From F23-B02 sp946405205 (GTDB lineage Bacteria > Bacillota > Clostridia > Oscillospirales > Oscillospiraceae): a stretch of DNA of 64,000 nucleotides. Position numbers and translations under genes: made by a program. Below are positions 57,631 through 64,000 of this stretch, piece by piece. The stretch is taken from contig CAMJGL010000010.1 of assembly GCA_946405205.1 (NCBI GenBank), positions 1 to 64,000 of the forward strand, read 5' to 3'. The first letter of the stretch is position 1. The number at the start of each line of letters is the position of its first letter. Below the pieces are notes generated by a model. That model searched no databases. It saw nothing but the letters and a program-made list of their open reading frames with translations, and was not told where the DNA came from.

Positions 57631-59262
57631 TTACTCTTTTACAGTTGCCTCGTCGGCTGCTGCCTCTGCTGCGGGAGCCTCAACGGTCTCCTCTGCGGCG
57701 GGCTCTGCCGCTGCCTCTGCCGCTGCCAGAGCTGCGGCGGCATATGCTGCTTCCTCATCCTCCGCTGCGGCCGCGGCTGCTGCTGCCGCCTTCTGCTTTG
57801 CAGCGTTCTTTGCAAGTGCGGCAAAAATCACGAACAGGACAGTGACTGCCGCCAGGATGATGACAGCGGTCATCTGGAGATTGCCGGTGTACTGCTGGAC
57901 GGGAGTGAAGTCAAGCTTCGCCGCCGTCTCGCCTACATAGTTGCCTGCCTCGTCAACACGGATGGTGTAGATGTAATCGTTGAACTTGGTGACAAATCCG
58001 ACCACAAGAGCCGCAACCGCAAAGACTGCGCTCACTACGCCGCAGCCAAAGCCGGTCTTCTTGCCGCCGTTGATGGCTGCAATCAGGCCGATGATGCCTG
58101 CAATGATGCCGAGGATGCTGGCAATGGCGACCGCTGCGTAGATGCCCATGCGGCCGTAAAATTCGCTCTTGATGTCAGCTTCCTGATCGACCAGATACTG
58201 CTCGCCCAAGTCGCAGAGAGTTACGCACTTGTCAAGATCGAGCATCTTGAATCCGCGCTTCTCAACGACGTTGCCGTTTTCATCGACCTTGTACATGCTT
58301 GCAAGAACGTCGTTGCAGAGGGTCTCATATGCTTCGGGGTTGACAGCTGCGACGCCGTCGTTCACAACGATAAGATCTTCGGGAACTGCGACGCCGAACT
58401 CGGCTGCGAGGTACTCGGGCAGAGACTTGATGGTCTGCCTGCCGCCGTAGTAGCTGAAGCAGGGCTGCATGCCCTCACACAGTGCCATGCCGCCTTCTGC
58501 CAGGGCGATCTCGCCCTGCTCAAAAACGGAAAGCTGCTTATCGCCCTCTGCGAGTGCGGCCGCACCAGCCGCGAGCTTATTTGCGCCGGCGGCAAGGTCC
58601 TTCTCGCCCTGTGCAAGCGCTGCCTTGCCGGCATCGAGAGCCTTGAGGCCGTCCTCATACTGCTTGAGCTTTGCCTTGCCCTCGGCGACCATCTGCTGCA
58701 TATATGCGGGGAAGTCGGTCACGTCCGCGGGGATGTCAAGACCGAGCTGTGCGCCGAGGGGACGCACGACGGACATGAACCATGCCTGTGCGGTGGAGAA
58801 TCCGAACCAGTCTTTCATTCCGGGAAGTCCCGCGACGCCGTTGTCACGGAGCTCGACATACTGGTTGAGGTAAGGCATAAGGGGCTCGATCTTGCCCAGA
58901 AGCTCTTTGCCCTCATTGTATGCCTGGGTGTTGGCGTCAATCTCAGCCTGGCCCGCAGCGACCTGCTGGCGGCCCGCCTCGAGTGCTGCCGCACCCTCGT
59001 TGTAGGCCTGCTGGCCGGCGGAATACTCGCTGAGTCCGGCGGTGTAGGTGCCTACGCCGGTGATGTAGGTCTCCTCATTGGCCTTGAGCTGCTCAATGCC
59101 TTCCATTGCGACCTTCATATTGTCTCTCGCGAACTTTGCATCGGCGCTCTTGTACTCGTTGATATTCAACATGTCCCTTACGCCGGCCACGCAGGCGAAA
59201 AGACCGAATATGCACGCGAGAACCAGAACAACGCTGCAGATCATAAGTAATACTCGTTTCAT
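57631..59262 (-). CDS. Coiled-coil membrane protein, paralogue of 26276-27904
   Basis: 543 residues with the same plan as the earlier gene. An N-terminal anchor helix (MKRVLLMICSVVLVLACIFG) opens the protein. A long outside region has LxxG heptads (AALEAGRQQVAAGQAEIDAN; AGANKLAAGAAALAEGDKQL). Four C-terminal membrane helices lie between about 365 and 495, followed by a low-complexity Ala/Glu cytoplasmic tail. GGGAGG lies before the ATG. A separate globular insertion (280-360, FGVAVPEDLIVVNDGVAAVN) is absent from the other copy. It stands alone between terminators. I infer a conserved envelope role but know no function. Confidence 0.75.
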   Translation of the reverse strand: MKRVLLMICSVVLVLACIFGLFACVAGVRDMLNINEYKSADAKFARDNMKVAMEGIEQLKANEETYITGVGTYTAGLSEYSAGQQAYNEGAAALEAGRQQVAAGQAEIDANTQAYNEGKELLGKIEPLMPYLNQYVELRDNGVAGLPGMKDWFGFSTAQAWFMSVVRPLGAQLGLDIPADVTDFPAYMQQMVAEGKAKLKQYEDGLKALDAGKAALAQGEKDLAAGANKLAAGAAALAEGDKQLSVFEQGEIALAEGGMALCEGMQPCFSYYGGRQTIKSLPEYLAAEFGVAVPEDLIVVNDGVAAVNPEAYETLCNDVLASMYKVDENGNVVEKRGFKMLDLDKCVTLCDLGEQYLVDQEADIKSEFYGRMGIYAAVAIASILGIIAGIIGLIAAINGGKKTGFGCGVVSAVFAVAALVVGFVTKFNDYIYTIRVDEAGNYVGETAAKLDFTPVQQYTGNLQMTAVIILAAVTVLFVIFAALAKNAAKQKAAAAAAAAAEDEEAAYAAAALAAAEAAAEPAAEETVEAPAAEAAADEATVKE

Positions 59263-59497
59263 ATGAACCCTCCCATGATTTTTATAAAAATATTACTTAG
59301 TCACATAGTTTGTTTGTCTTTTGTCAGTGTAACACATAATGTCAAAATAGTAAAGAAGAAATGACAAGTTTTCCAAATATTTTTTAACAAATTTTCAAGA
59401 GTTTGTTTCTGTTGCCCAAAACGGGGCGTTTTTGCCCCAGCCAACGACAGTTTTTTCAGTATTGTACACGTTTCTTGTTAACATATTATACATAAAT
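59263..59497. other. AT-rich intergenic region upstream of the coiled-coil paralogue
   Basis: About 235 bases without a gene. It probably holds the minus-strand promoter of the 57631-59262 gene. Several TATA-like words occur, and I could not choose one hexamer pair. Confidence 0.4.
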
Positions 59498-59540
59498 AAC
59501 CCCGACAATTGTGAATAATTTGTGAACAATTGTCGGGGTT
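59498..59540 (-). terminator. Terminator of the ABC exporter operon
   Basis: AACCCCGACAATTGT (59498-59512) / ACAATTGTCGGGGTT (59526-59540), a 15-bp perfect stem. The T-tract on the minus strand is weak (TTATTTATG). Confidence 0.75.
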
Positions 59541-59587
59541 CTGTCAAACATTTTCGCTCCGGACGGAGCCGGTATGCTCAGCGGCCG

Positions 59588-61183
59588 TTACAGGTTCTCA
59601 AACCGCTTGGAGTCTTTCCCGCGCAGGCAGCTCCGGAGCAGCAGGCTCAGAGCCAGCAGCAGCACCGACGCAAGCGCCATGACGAGCGCGGCATGAACGC
59701 CGTTTTTCAGCAGCAAATAGCCGCCGAAGCAGAGCGCGGCTATAAGGGCGTAGTCGAGCAGCATGCTTATCAAGACTGCGGATCCGCTTTTGACCGCCTG
59801 CGACTCAGTCGTCCAGTTGAGGTTGGGGTGACGGATATTGGCGATGAGCCCCATCTGCGCCATGACGAGCAGGAGCAGCGGGGAAAAAACCGCCGCCGCC
59901 AGAGTGATTAGCGCCCCGGGACGCAGGACATATACCGCAGCCGCCATAAGGATGATAAGCGGGGGGATATAGATAACAAGGCTGAATCTTAGCTTCGTGC
60001 CCAGCACCTCGGCGGTGCTCACGGGCATGGAGCGGATGATCCAGAGGCTCTTTCCCTCGAGCGACACGGAGGAGCTTGTGGGCAGGACCATGCCCGCCAT
60101 CGCGGCTCCGAAAACGACCACAAGGCACATGGCGAGCTCCTCATAGCCCGCGAGCATAGCCATGATCTGCCGCACATCCTCCTTATATATCACAAGGAAC
60201 ACCGCGCCGGCGATGATGAACACCGCGCCAAGGCCGTTATTTATAATGCAGGTGGAGCTGGAGAAGAAGCGCGAAGCCTCGCGCTTGAACAGGGCGGAGC
60301 TCCTGGAGGAAACGCGCTGGCCCTTGTCCGTGTACTTTATCTTCGCGCTGCCGCGCTTGGCGGTGGCGGTCTTTATGAAGGTGCGCGAGAGCACGGCGTA
60401 TACAATTATAAAAGGTACCGTCAGCAGTACTGCCGACAGGAGCAGGCTGACCACGCTGCCGCCGGCGGCCGCTGTGCCTATCCACCTGAGCACCGTGATG
60501 CCGCCCAGGGTATCGGCAAGGCCCATGCTGCTCATCAGCACGTTTTCCACGATGCTGCTGAGCTGACTGTAGAAGTATAAGTATCCGCCGAGGAAGGCGA
60601 GCGACAGGATAGTCTCAAACAGCGTTTTTCTGCGCATTTTGGAGGCCAGCAGGCTGAGCAGCCAGCCGAAAAGCGCGGACACGGCCAGCGCAAACAGGCT
60701 GAGCGCAAGAAAAACAAGGATAAAGAATATCAGAGTCTTTGCGGAAAACGGCGCGCATTTGAACCACATTATAAGCGCCGGCACGGCAATGATGAGCCCG
60801 AATATCAGGTTCAGGCCCAGCAGGAGCAGCATGCGGCTGGCAAGTATGGCCGAGGGCGGGATGGGCATGGACAGCAGCAGATCGTTGTCCTTTGCCTCGT
60901 AAAGCTGACTTTTCGCCGTGAACACGCTGAACACCACCATCAGGGCAAAGGACAGTATCAGCGCCATCAGGAAGTACAGCCACGCGAGATCCATGTTATA
61001 CAGCGGCTCGGCCAGCACGGAGAACACCATGCCGAACATCCAGCAGAAAATGCCGATGACATACACCATCAGCAGGGCATAGAGTATCATCTTTACCTTG
61101 CCGGGCTTTTTGCCCCTTTTCGAGCCGCCCGAGAGCCAGTTGAGCATCGAGGCCAGCTTGACCTTCATAAGAGCCTTAAACAT
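59588..61183 (-). CDS. ABC exporter permease (ABC-2-like, large)
   Basis: 531 residues with about twelve membrane helices in two similar halves. There is a basic cytoplasmic N-terminus (NWLSGGSKRGKKPGKVK) and a cytoplasmic loop near residue 285 (TATAKRGSAKIKYTDKGQR). It resembles permeases of uncharacterised ABC exporters in Firmicutes. The start at 61183 overlaps the ATPase gene end by eight bases. It is the last gene of the regulator-ATPase-permease operon. The substrate is unknown; the size and single-ATPase arrangement fit export of a peptide or drug. Confidence 0.82.
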   Translation of the reverse strand: MFKALMKVKLASMLNWLSGGSKRGKKPGKVKMILYALLMVYVIGIFCWMFGMVFSVLAEPLYNMDLAWLYFLMALILSFALMVVFSVFTAKSQLYEAKDNDLLLSMPIPPSAILASRMLLLLGLNLIFGLIIAVPALIMWFKCAPFSAKTLIFFILVFLALSLFALAVSALFGWLLSLLASKMRRKTLFETILSLAFLGGYLYFYSQLSSIVENVLMSSMGLADTLGGITVLRWIGTAAAGGSVVSLLLSAVLLTVPFIIVYAVLSRTFIKTATAKRGSAKIKYTDKGQRVSSRSSALFKREASRFFSSSTCIINNGLGAVFIIAGAVFLVIYKEDVRQIMAMLAGYEELAMCLVVVFGAAMAGMVLPTSSSVSLEGKSLWIIRSMPVSTAEVLGTKLRFSLVIYIPPLIILMAAAVYVLRPGALITLAAAVFSPLLLLVMAQMGLIANIRHPNLNWTTESQAVKSGSAVLISMLLDYALIAALCFGGYLLLKNGVHAALVMALASVLLLALSLLLRSCLRGKDSKRFENL

Positions 61184-61889
61184 TGTCGCCCTCCAGTTCG
61201 AGGAACACGGCCTCAAGCGAGGTATCGCCTTTGACGGTCTCCATATCGCCGCTGGTGACGAGCTTGCCGTTTTTTATGATGGCGACCTTGTCGCAGAGCT
61301 TTTCCGCGACCTCGAGCACATGGGTGGAGAAGAAGATGGCGCCGCCCTTGTCGCAGTGCTCGCGCATCATGGTCTTTAAGGTGTGGGAAGCGACGGGGTC
61401 AAGGCCGACGAAGGGCTCATCCATGATTATGAGCTTCGGCTCGTGGATCCACGCCGCGATGATGGCAAGCTTCTGCTTCATGCCGTGGGAGTATGCCGAC
61501 ACAGGCTGCGCAAGATCCTCGGTGAGGCCGAAAACATCGGCGTACCTGCGTATGCGCTCCTCGCGGTCGGCCTTGCCCACGCCGTAGATATCCGCCACGA
61601 AATTCAGGTATTTCACGCCGGAAAGATAGTCGTACAGCTCCGGGTTATCGGGTATGTAGGCGATGACCTTTTTGCACTCGAGCGGCTTTTCCTTTACCGA
61701 CATGCCGTCGATGAAAATATCGCCGCCGTCAAACTGCAGTATCCCGCAGGCCGCCTTGATGGTCGTGGTCTTGCCCGCACCGTTATGGCCGATGAAAGCG
61801 TAGATATCGCCCGCCGCGACCTCAAGGCTCAGGTCGTCCACCACGGCCTTGCCGTCGTAGCATTTTGTGAAGTTCCGGATTTTCAGCAT
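61176..61889 (-). CDS. ABC transporter ATP-binding protein
   Basis: 237 residues. Walker A IGHNGAGKTTTIK, Q-loop YIPDNPELYDYLSG, signature SAYSHGMKQKLAI, Walker B LIIMDEPFVGLDP and H-loop FFSTHVLEVAE are all present. This is the CcmA/drug-exporter class. AGGAGG precedes the ATG. The start overlaps the regulator stop as TAATG, so the three genes of this operon are translationally linked. Confidence 0.95.
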   Translation of the reverse strand: MLKIRNFTKCYDGKAVVDDLSLEVAAGDIYAFIGHNGAGKTTTIKAACGILQFDGGDIFIDGMSVKEKPLECKKVIAYIPDNPELYDYLSGVKYLNFVADIYGVGKADREERIRRYADVFGLTEDLAQPVSAYSHGMKQKLAIIAAWIHEPKLIIMDEPFVGLDPVASHTLKTMMREHCDKGGAIFFSTHVLEVAEKLCDKVAIIKNGKLVTSGDMETVKGDTSLEAVFLELEGDNV

Positions 61890-62371
61890 TATTGTTCCTC
61901 CTGTATCGGTGAAGATATCACCGTGATCTTTCTCGGCTTGCGCACGCCGTCGGGCTTTCTGCCCATGTACCTTGCCGCAAGCTCGCTCATATCCTTATAA
62001 AATGACGCGTATTCCTCGTCCGACAGCATCAGCGCCATCATGGAAAAGCCCAGCATATCCCGCATGGGGTCGGGATCCTCCCCCTCGAAATACCGGCTGA
62101 ACTCCGCCGTAAGGCCCAGCAGCCCCTGCATCACGGCGGCAGAGCCGGGGTCCTCGATGCGGTTTTTGCGCAGCTTATAGCGCCGCTCGGTCGCACCGCG
62201 CTTTTTCTGCTCGGACTTGACCTCTATCCAGCCGTCGGCCTCAAGCGCTTTTATGTGCCTGTAAAGGCTCGCGGTCGGAATATCGCACAGCTCGGCGGAT
62301 ATCTCCGCCGCGGTGCCGTCGCCGTGGTATATCAGGTATTCGAGGATGCGCAGCCTCGCCGTGTTCATCAC
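61889..62371 (-). CDS. Winged-HTH regulator of the ABC exporter operon
   Basis: 160 residues from the GTG at 62371 (an ATG follows at 62368); GGAGGT lies seven bases upstream. Residues 5-75 form a winged HTH (LRILEYLIYHGDGTAAEIS, then IPTASLYRHIKALEADGWIE). The helical C-terminal half probably dimerises. A start at ATG 62419 is possible but lies inside the palindromic operator and lacks a good ribosome binding site. First gene of the ABC operon and almost certainly its autoregulator, since a perfect palindrome overlaps its -10. Confidence 0.82.
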   Translation of the reverse strand: MMNTARLRILEYLIYHGDGTAAEISAELCDIPTASLYRHIKALEADGWIEVKSEQKKRGATERRYKLRKNRIEDPGSAAVMQGLLGLTAEFSRYFEGEDPDPMRDMLGFSMMALMLSDEEYASFYKDMSELAARYMGRKPDGVRKPRKITVISSPIQEEQ

Positions 62372-62403
62372 GGTCGTGACCTCCACCGCGTCCACCTCCC
62401 TGC

Positions 62404-62449
62404 GATTATTCTCAATCATGAGAATAATCCAAAGCCGATCATTTGTCAA
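62404..62449 (-). promoter_or_regulatory. Promoter with overlapping palindromic operator (ABC operon)
   Basis: On the minus strand, TTGACA (62449-62444), 17 bases, TATTCT (62426-62421). GATTATTCTCA (62404-62414) and TGAGAATAATC (62419-62429) are perfect 11-bp inverted repeats, four bases apart, covering the -10 and the predicted start. Confidence 0.8.
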
Positions 62450-62456
62450 GGAAAAA

Positions 62457-63335
62457 TCAAAGATTTTTTAATTCATCGATATAGTCCCCGGCGTAGGCGG
62501 CAAAGCACGCCGCCGCGGGGGACATGACCTCCCGCTCAGGAAGGATGACGCATATATCCACCTTTTCCGGCGGTTCGAGCGGGATGCAGACCGTTCCCTC
62601 GCCCAGCTCCTCGCTTATCACCCTGTTGACCAGCGCGATGCCGAGACCCGCCTTGACCATGCTCCACGCGACAAAGCTGTCGGGTGTGGAAAAGCTTATG
62701 TTGGGCTTTATCCCGCGGCTTGAAAAGCAGTGGGAGTTATCCGTCTCCCGCCCATTATAGATCTCGATATACGGCTCCCTCCCGAAGATCTCCGCCGAAA
62801 CGCTTTTTTCGCCCGCCAGCGGGTGGTTCAGCGGCAGCAGGGCGACAAGGTCGTCCTCCCTGACTCTCAAACTGCGAAACGGCCCCTCCCTGCGGCTTAT
62901 GACCGCAAAGTCCAGCTCCCGCTCCGCCATTTTCTCCGCCAGCTCGCAGCTCGTTCCGGAGCATATCTCGGCGCTTATCCCCGGGTACCGCTCGTGAAAG
63001 CCGCTGATGACCTTTGTCAGCCACGGATAGTATTTGACATAGGAGGCGCCCACGGCGATACTGCCGACGTCCAGCCCGCAGAGCTTGCGCGCCGTCTGCT
63101 CATAGCGCTCGCCCCAGTAGGCAAGCTCCTTCACCGCCGGCAGCAGAGCCTCGCCCTCGCGGCTGAGGCTCACGCCCTTTCTGCCGCGCCGCAGTATGGG
63201 AAAGCCCGCCGCCGTCTCCATGGCTTCCACCGCCCGGCTTATGCCCGACGGGGTATAGCCCAGCTCCTCAGCCGCCGCCGACATACTTCCGTTTTTCAAT
63301 ATGCTCAGCAGTATCCTGCATTTTTCGGTATCCAT
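62457..63335 (-). CDS. LysR-family transcriptional regulator
   Basis: 292 residues. Residues 3-62 are the LysR winged HTH (GSMSAAAEELGYTPSGISRAVEAME). Residues 90-285 are the periplasmic-binding-protein-like effector domain. GGAG precedes the ATG. It diverges from a drug/metabolite permease gene 111 bases away, the usual arrangement for a LysR regulator and its target. The inducer is unknown. Confidence 0.92.
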   Translation of the reverse strand: MDTEKCRILLSILKNGSMSAAAEELGYTPSGISRAVEAMETAAGFPILRRGRKGVSLSREGEALLPAVKELAYWGERYEQTARKLCGLDVGSIAVGASYVKYYPWLTKVISGFHERYPGISAEICSGTSCELAEKMAERELDFAVISRREGPFRSLRVREDDLVALLPLNHPLAGEKSVSAEIFGREPYIEIYNGRETDNSHCFSSRGIKPNISFSTPDSFVAWSMVKAGLGIALVNRVISEELGEGTVCIPLEPPEKVDICVILPEREVMSPAAACFAAYAGDYIDELKNL

Positions 63336-63348
63336 TATCGCTCCTTAC

Positions 63349-63363
63349 TTGACTAATCGTCAA
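63349..63363. promoter_or_regulatory. Candidate LysR binding site
   Basis: TTGAC-TAATC-GTCAA is an exact 15-bp inverted repeat with the T-N11-A form of LysR sites. It lies in the 111-base region between the LysR gene and the EamA permease. Confidence 0.6.
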
Positions 63364-63446
63364 TTGCAATTTGATTTATTCTCGCTTTACTCAAATTTAC
63401 AACAGTATTATACTCATGTCAATGCTAAATGAGAGGGGTGCACGGT

Positions 63447-64000
63447 ATGAGCCGCAGACAGGCGGAGCTGCTGCTGGCGGCGGTCATTCTGACCCGCAGC
63501 ACGGGATATCTTTTCAGCAAGGCGGGCATTGAGAGCCTCGGCGTTTTCAATCTTCTGGCGGCAAGGTTCCTGCTGGCCTTTGCCCTGCTGGCAATAATTT
63601 TTTTCAGGAAATTCAAAGATGTGAAGCCCTGCGATATCCTGCGGGGCGCGGTCCTCGGCGGGGTGTTCGCGCTCGTCATGGCGCTTGAGCTTATCGCGCT
63701 GAAGACGACCGACACCTCCACGGCCTCGTTTCTGGAAAACACCGCGATCATATTCGTCCCGCTCATCGAGGCGTGGCTCCTGCGCAGGGCTCCTGAAAGG
63801 ACCGCGCTTATAAGCGCCGCGGCGGCTGTTGCGGGCGTTGCCCTGCTGACGCTCGGCAGCGGAGGCTTCGGCTTCACTGCCGGCGAGCTGTACTGCCTGT
63901 GCGCCGCGCTGCTGTACGCGCTGGCGATAATAATCACCGACCGCTTTTCCCGCAGGGGCGACGGGCTCATGATAGGCGTCATGCAGGTGGGATTCATCGG
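63447..64000 (+). CDS. EamA/DMT-family permease, cut by the window end
   Basis: The first 184 codons of a drug/metabolite transporter superfamily protein. About six membrane helices are present, beginning LLLAAVILTRSTGYLFSKAGI, with the EamA repeat signature FNLLAARFLLAFALLAII and a cytosolic KFKDVKP loop. GAGAGGGG lies before the ATG. The open frame runs to the last base, so the second EamA half is outside the window. Divergent from the LysR gene, whose likely target it is; metabolite export is the usual role. Confidence 0.88.
   Translation, partial: MSRRQAELLLAAVILTRSTGYLFSKAGIESLGVFNLLAARFLLAFALLAIIFFRKFKDVKPCDILRGAVLGGVFALVMALELIALKTTDTSTASFLENTAIIFVPLIEAWLLRRAPERTALISAAAAVAGVALLTLGSGGFGFTAGELYCLCAALLYALAIIITDRFSRRGDGLMIGVMQVGFI

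Noticed and set aside
62372..62419. Longer N-terminus of the ABC-operon regulator from ATG 62419
   Set aside because: This start lies inside the perfect operator palindrome at the predicted transcript start and has only a weak ribosome binding site; GGAGGT points to 62371.

Overview
The window looks like a chromosomal segment of a GC-rich (roughly 55-60%), endospore-forming, anaerobic Firmicute, most likely in the Clostridia and plausibly Oscillospiraceae/Ruminococcaceae. The evidence is a forespore sigma factor (SigG) next to spmAB, a clostridial AbrB-type regulator with a Cys4 tail, a two-subunit 2-hydroxyacyl-CoA dehydratase typical of strict anaerobes, Gram-positive SLH-domain surface proteins, a Bce-type peptide-resistance module, and strong GGAGG ribosome binding sites throughout. 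No rRNA, tRNA, prophage, transposase or CRISPR array was seen.

Layout. 1-300: degenerate repeat. 0.3-5.2 kb: folD, then a minus-strand transporter operon (YkvI-like permease plus two ketopantoate-reductase-like genes) preceded by a leader with two mutually exclusive folds. 5.2-7.9 kb: abrB-like gene, spmA-spmB-sigG and a candidate small RNA. 7.9-9.2 kb: GntR regulator and a gutted MFS gene. 9.3-19.6 kb: a minus-strand aromatic amino acid operon (DUF554, pheA, aroB, aroC, aroE-aroK fusion, aroQ, aroA, tyrA, aroF, aminotransferase) behind a leader containing intrinsic terminators. 19.6-27.9 kb: DUF711/ACT pair, a small secreted protein, PAP2, a CDF metal exporter, an MMPL/RND exporter and a coiled-coil membrane protein. 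28.0-34.6 kb: three consecutive operons (YesM/YesN-like two-component system with a GNAT-YoaP protein; DUF2975 with a small membrane protein; flavodoxin, double GNAT and Fe-S flavoprotein) whose promoters share the same upstream architecture at identical spacing. 34.6-35.2 kb: MITE-like repeats. 35.2-38.0 kb: the dehydratase pair. 38.1-43.7 kb: C_GCAxxG_C_C protein, BceRS-like and BceAB-like genes, and an XRE regulator. 43.7-50 kb: brnQ, plsY-like, an orphan AT-richer gene, a HAD phosphatase, a small TM protein and two CobW-type metallochaperone GTPases. 50.1-56.8 kb: D,D-carboxypeptidase, a lipoprotein and two large SLH surface proteins. 56.9-57.5 kb: a 208-bp-period tandem array of the same repeat family. 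57.6-64 kb: a paralogue of the coiled-coil membrane protein, an ABC exporter operon with its own HTH regulator, and a LysR regulator divergent from an EamA permease that runs off the end.

Functional reading. The aromatic operon encodes all seven shikimate-pathway steps plus both prephenate branches and a candidate final aminotransferase. The 28-34.6 kb cluster reads as a locally controlled regulon of one two-component system. Several regulatory features depend on RNA structure: the permease leader, the aro leader, the sigG start-codon hairpin and an RBS-covering inverted repeat ahead of the XRE gene.

Limits. All family assignments come from motif recognition by eye. Promoters, terminators and folds were found by inspection and not computed. 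Start codons were moved from the longest possible frame where a Shine-Dalgarno sequence or a family-typical N-terminus supported it.
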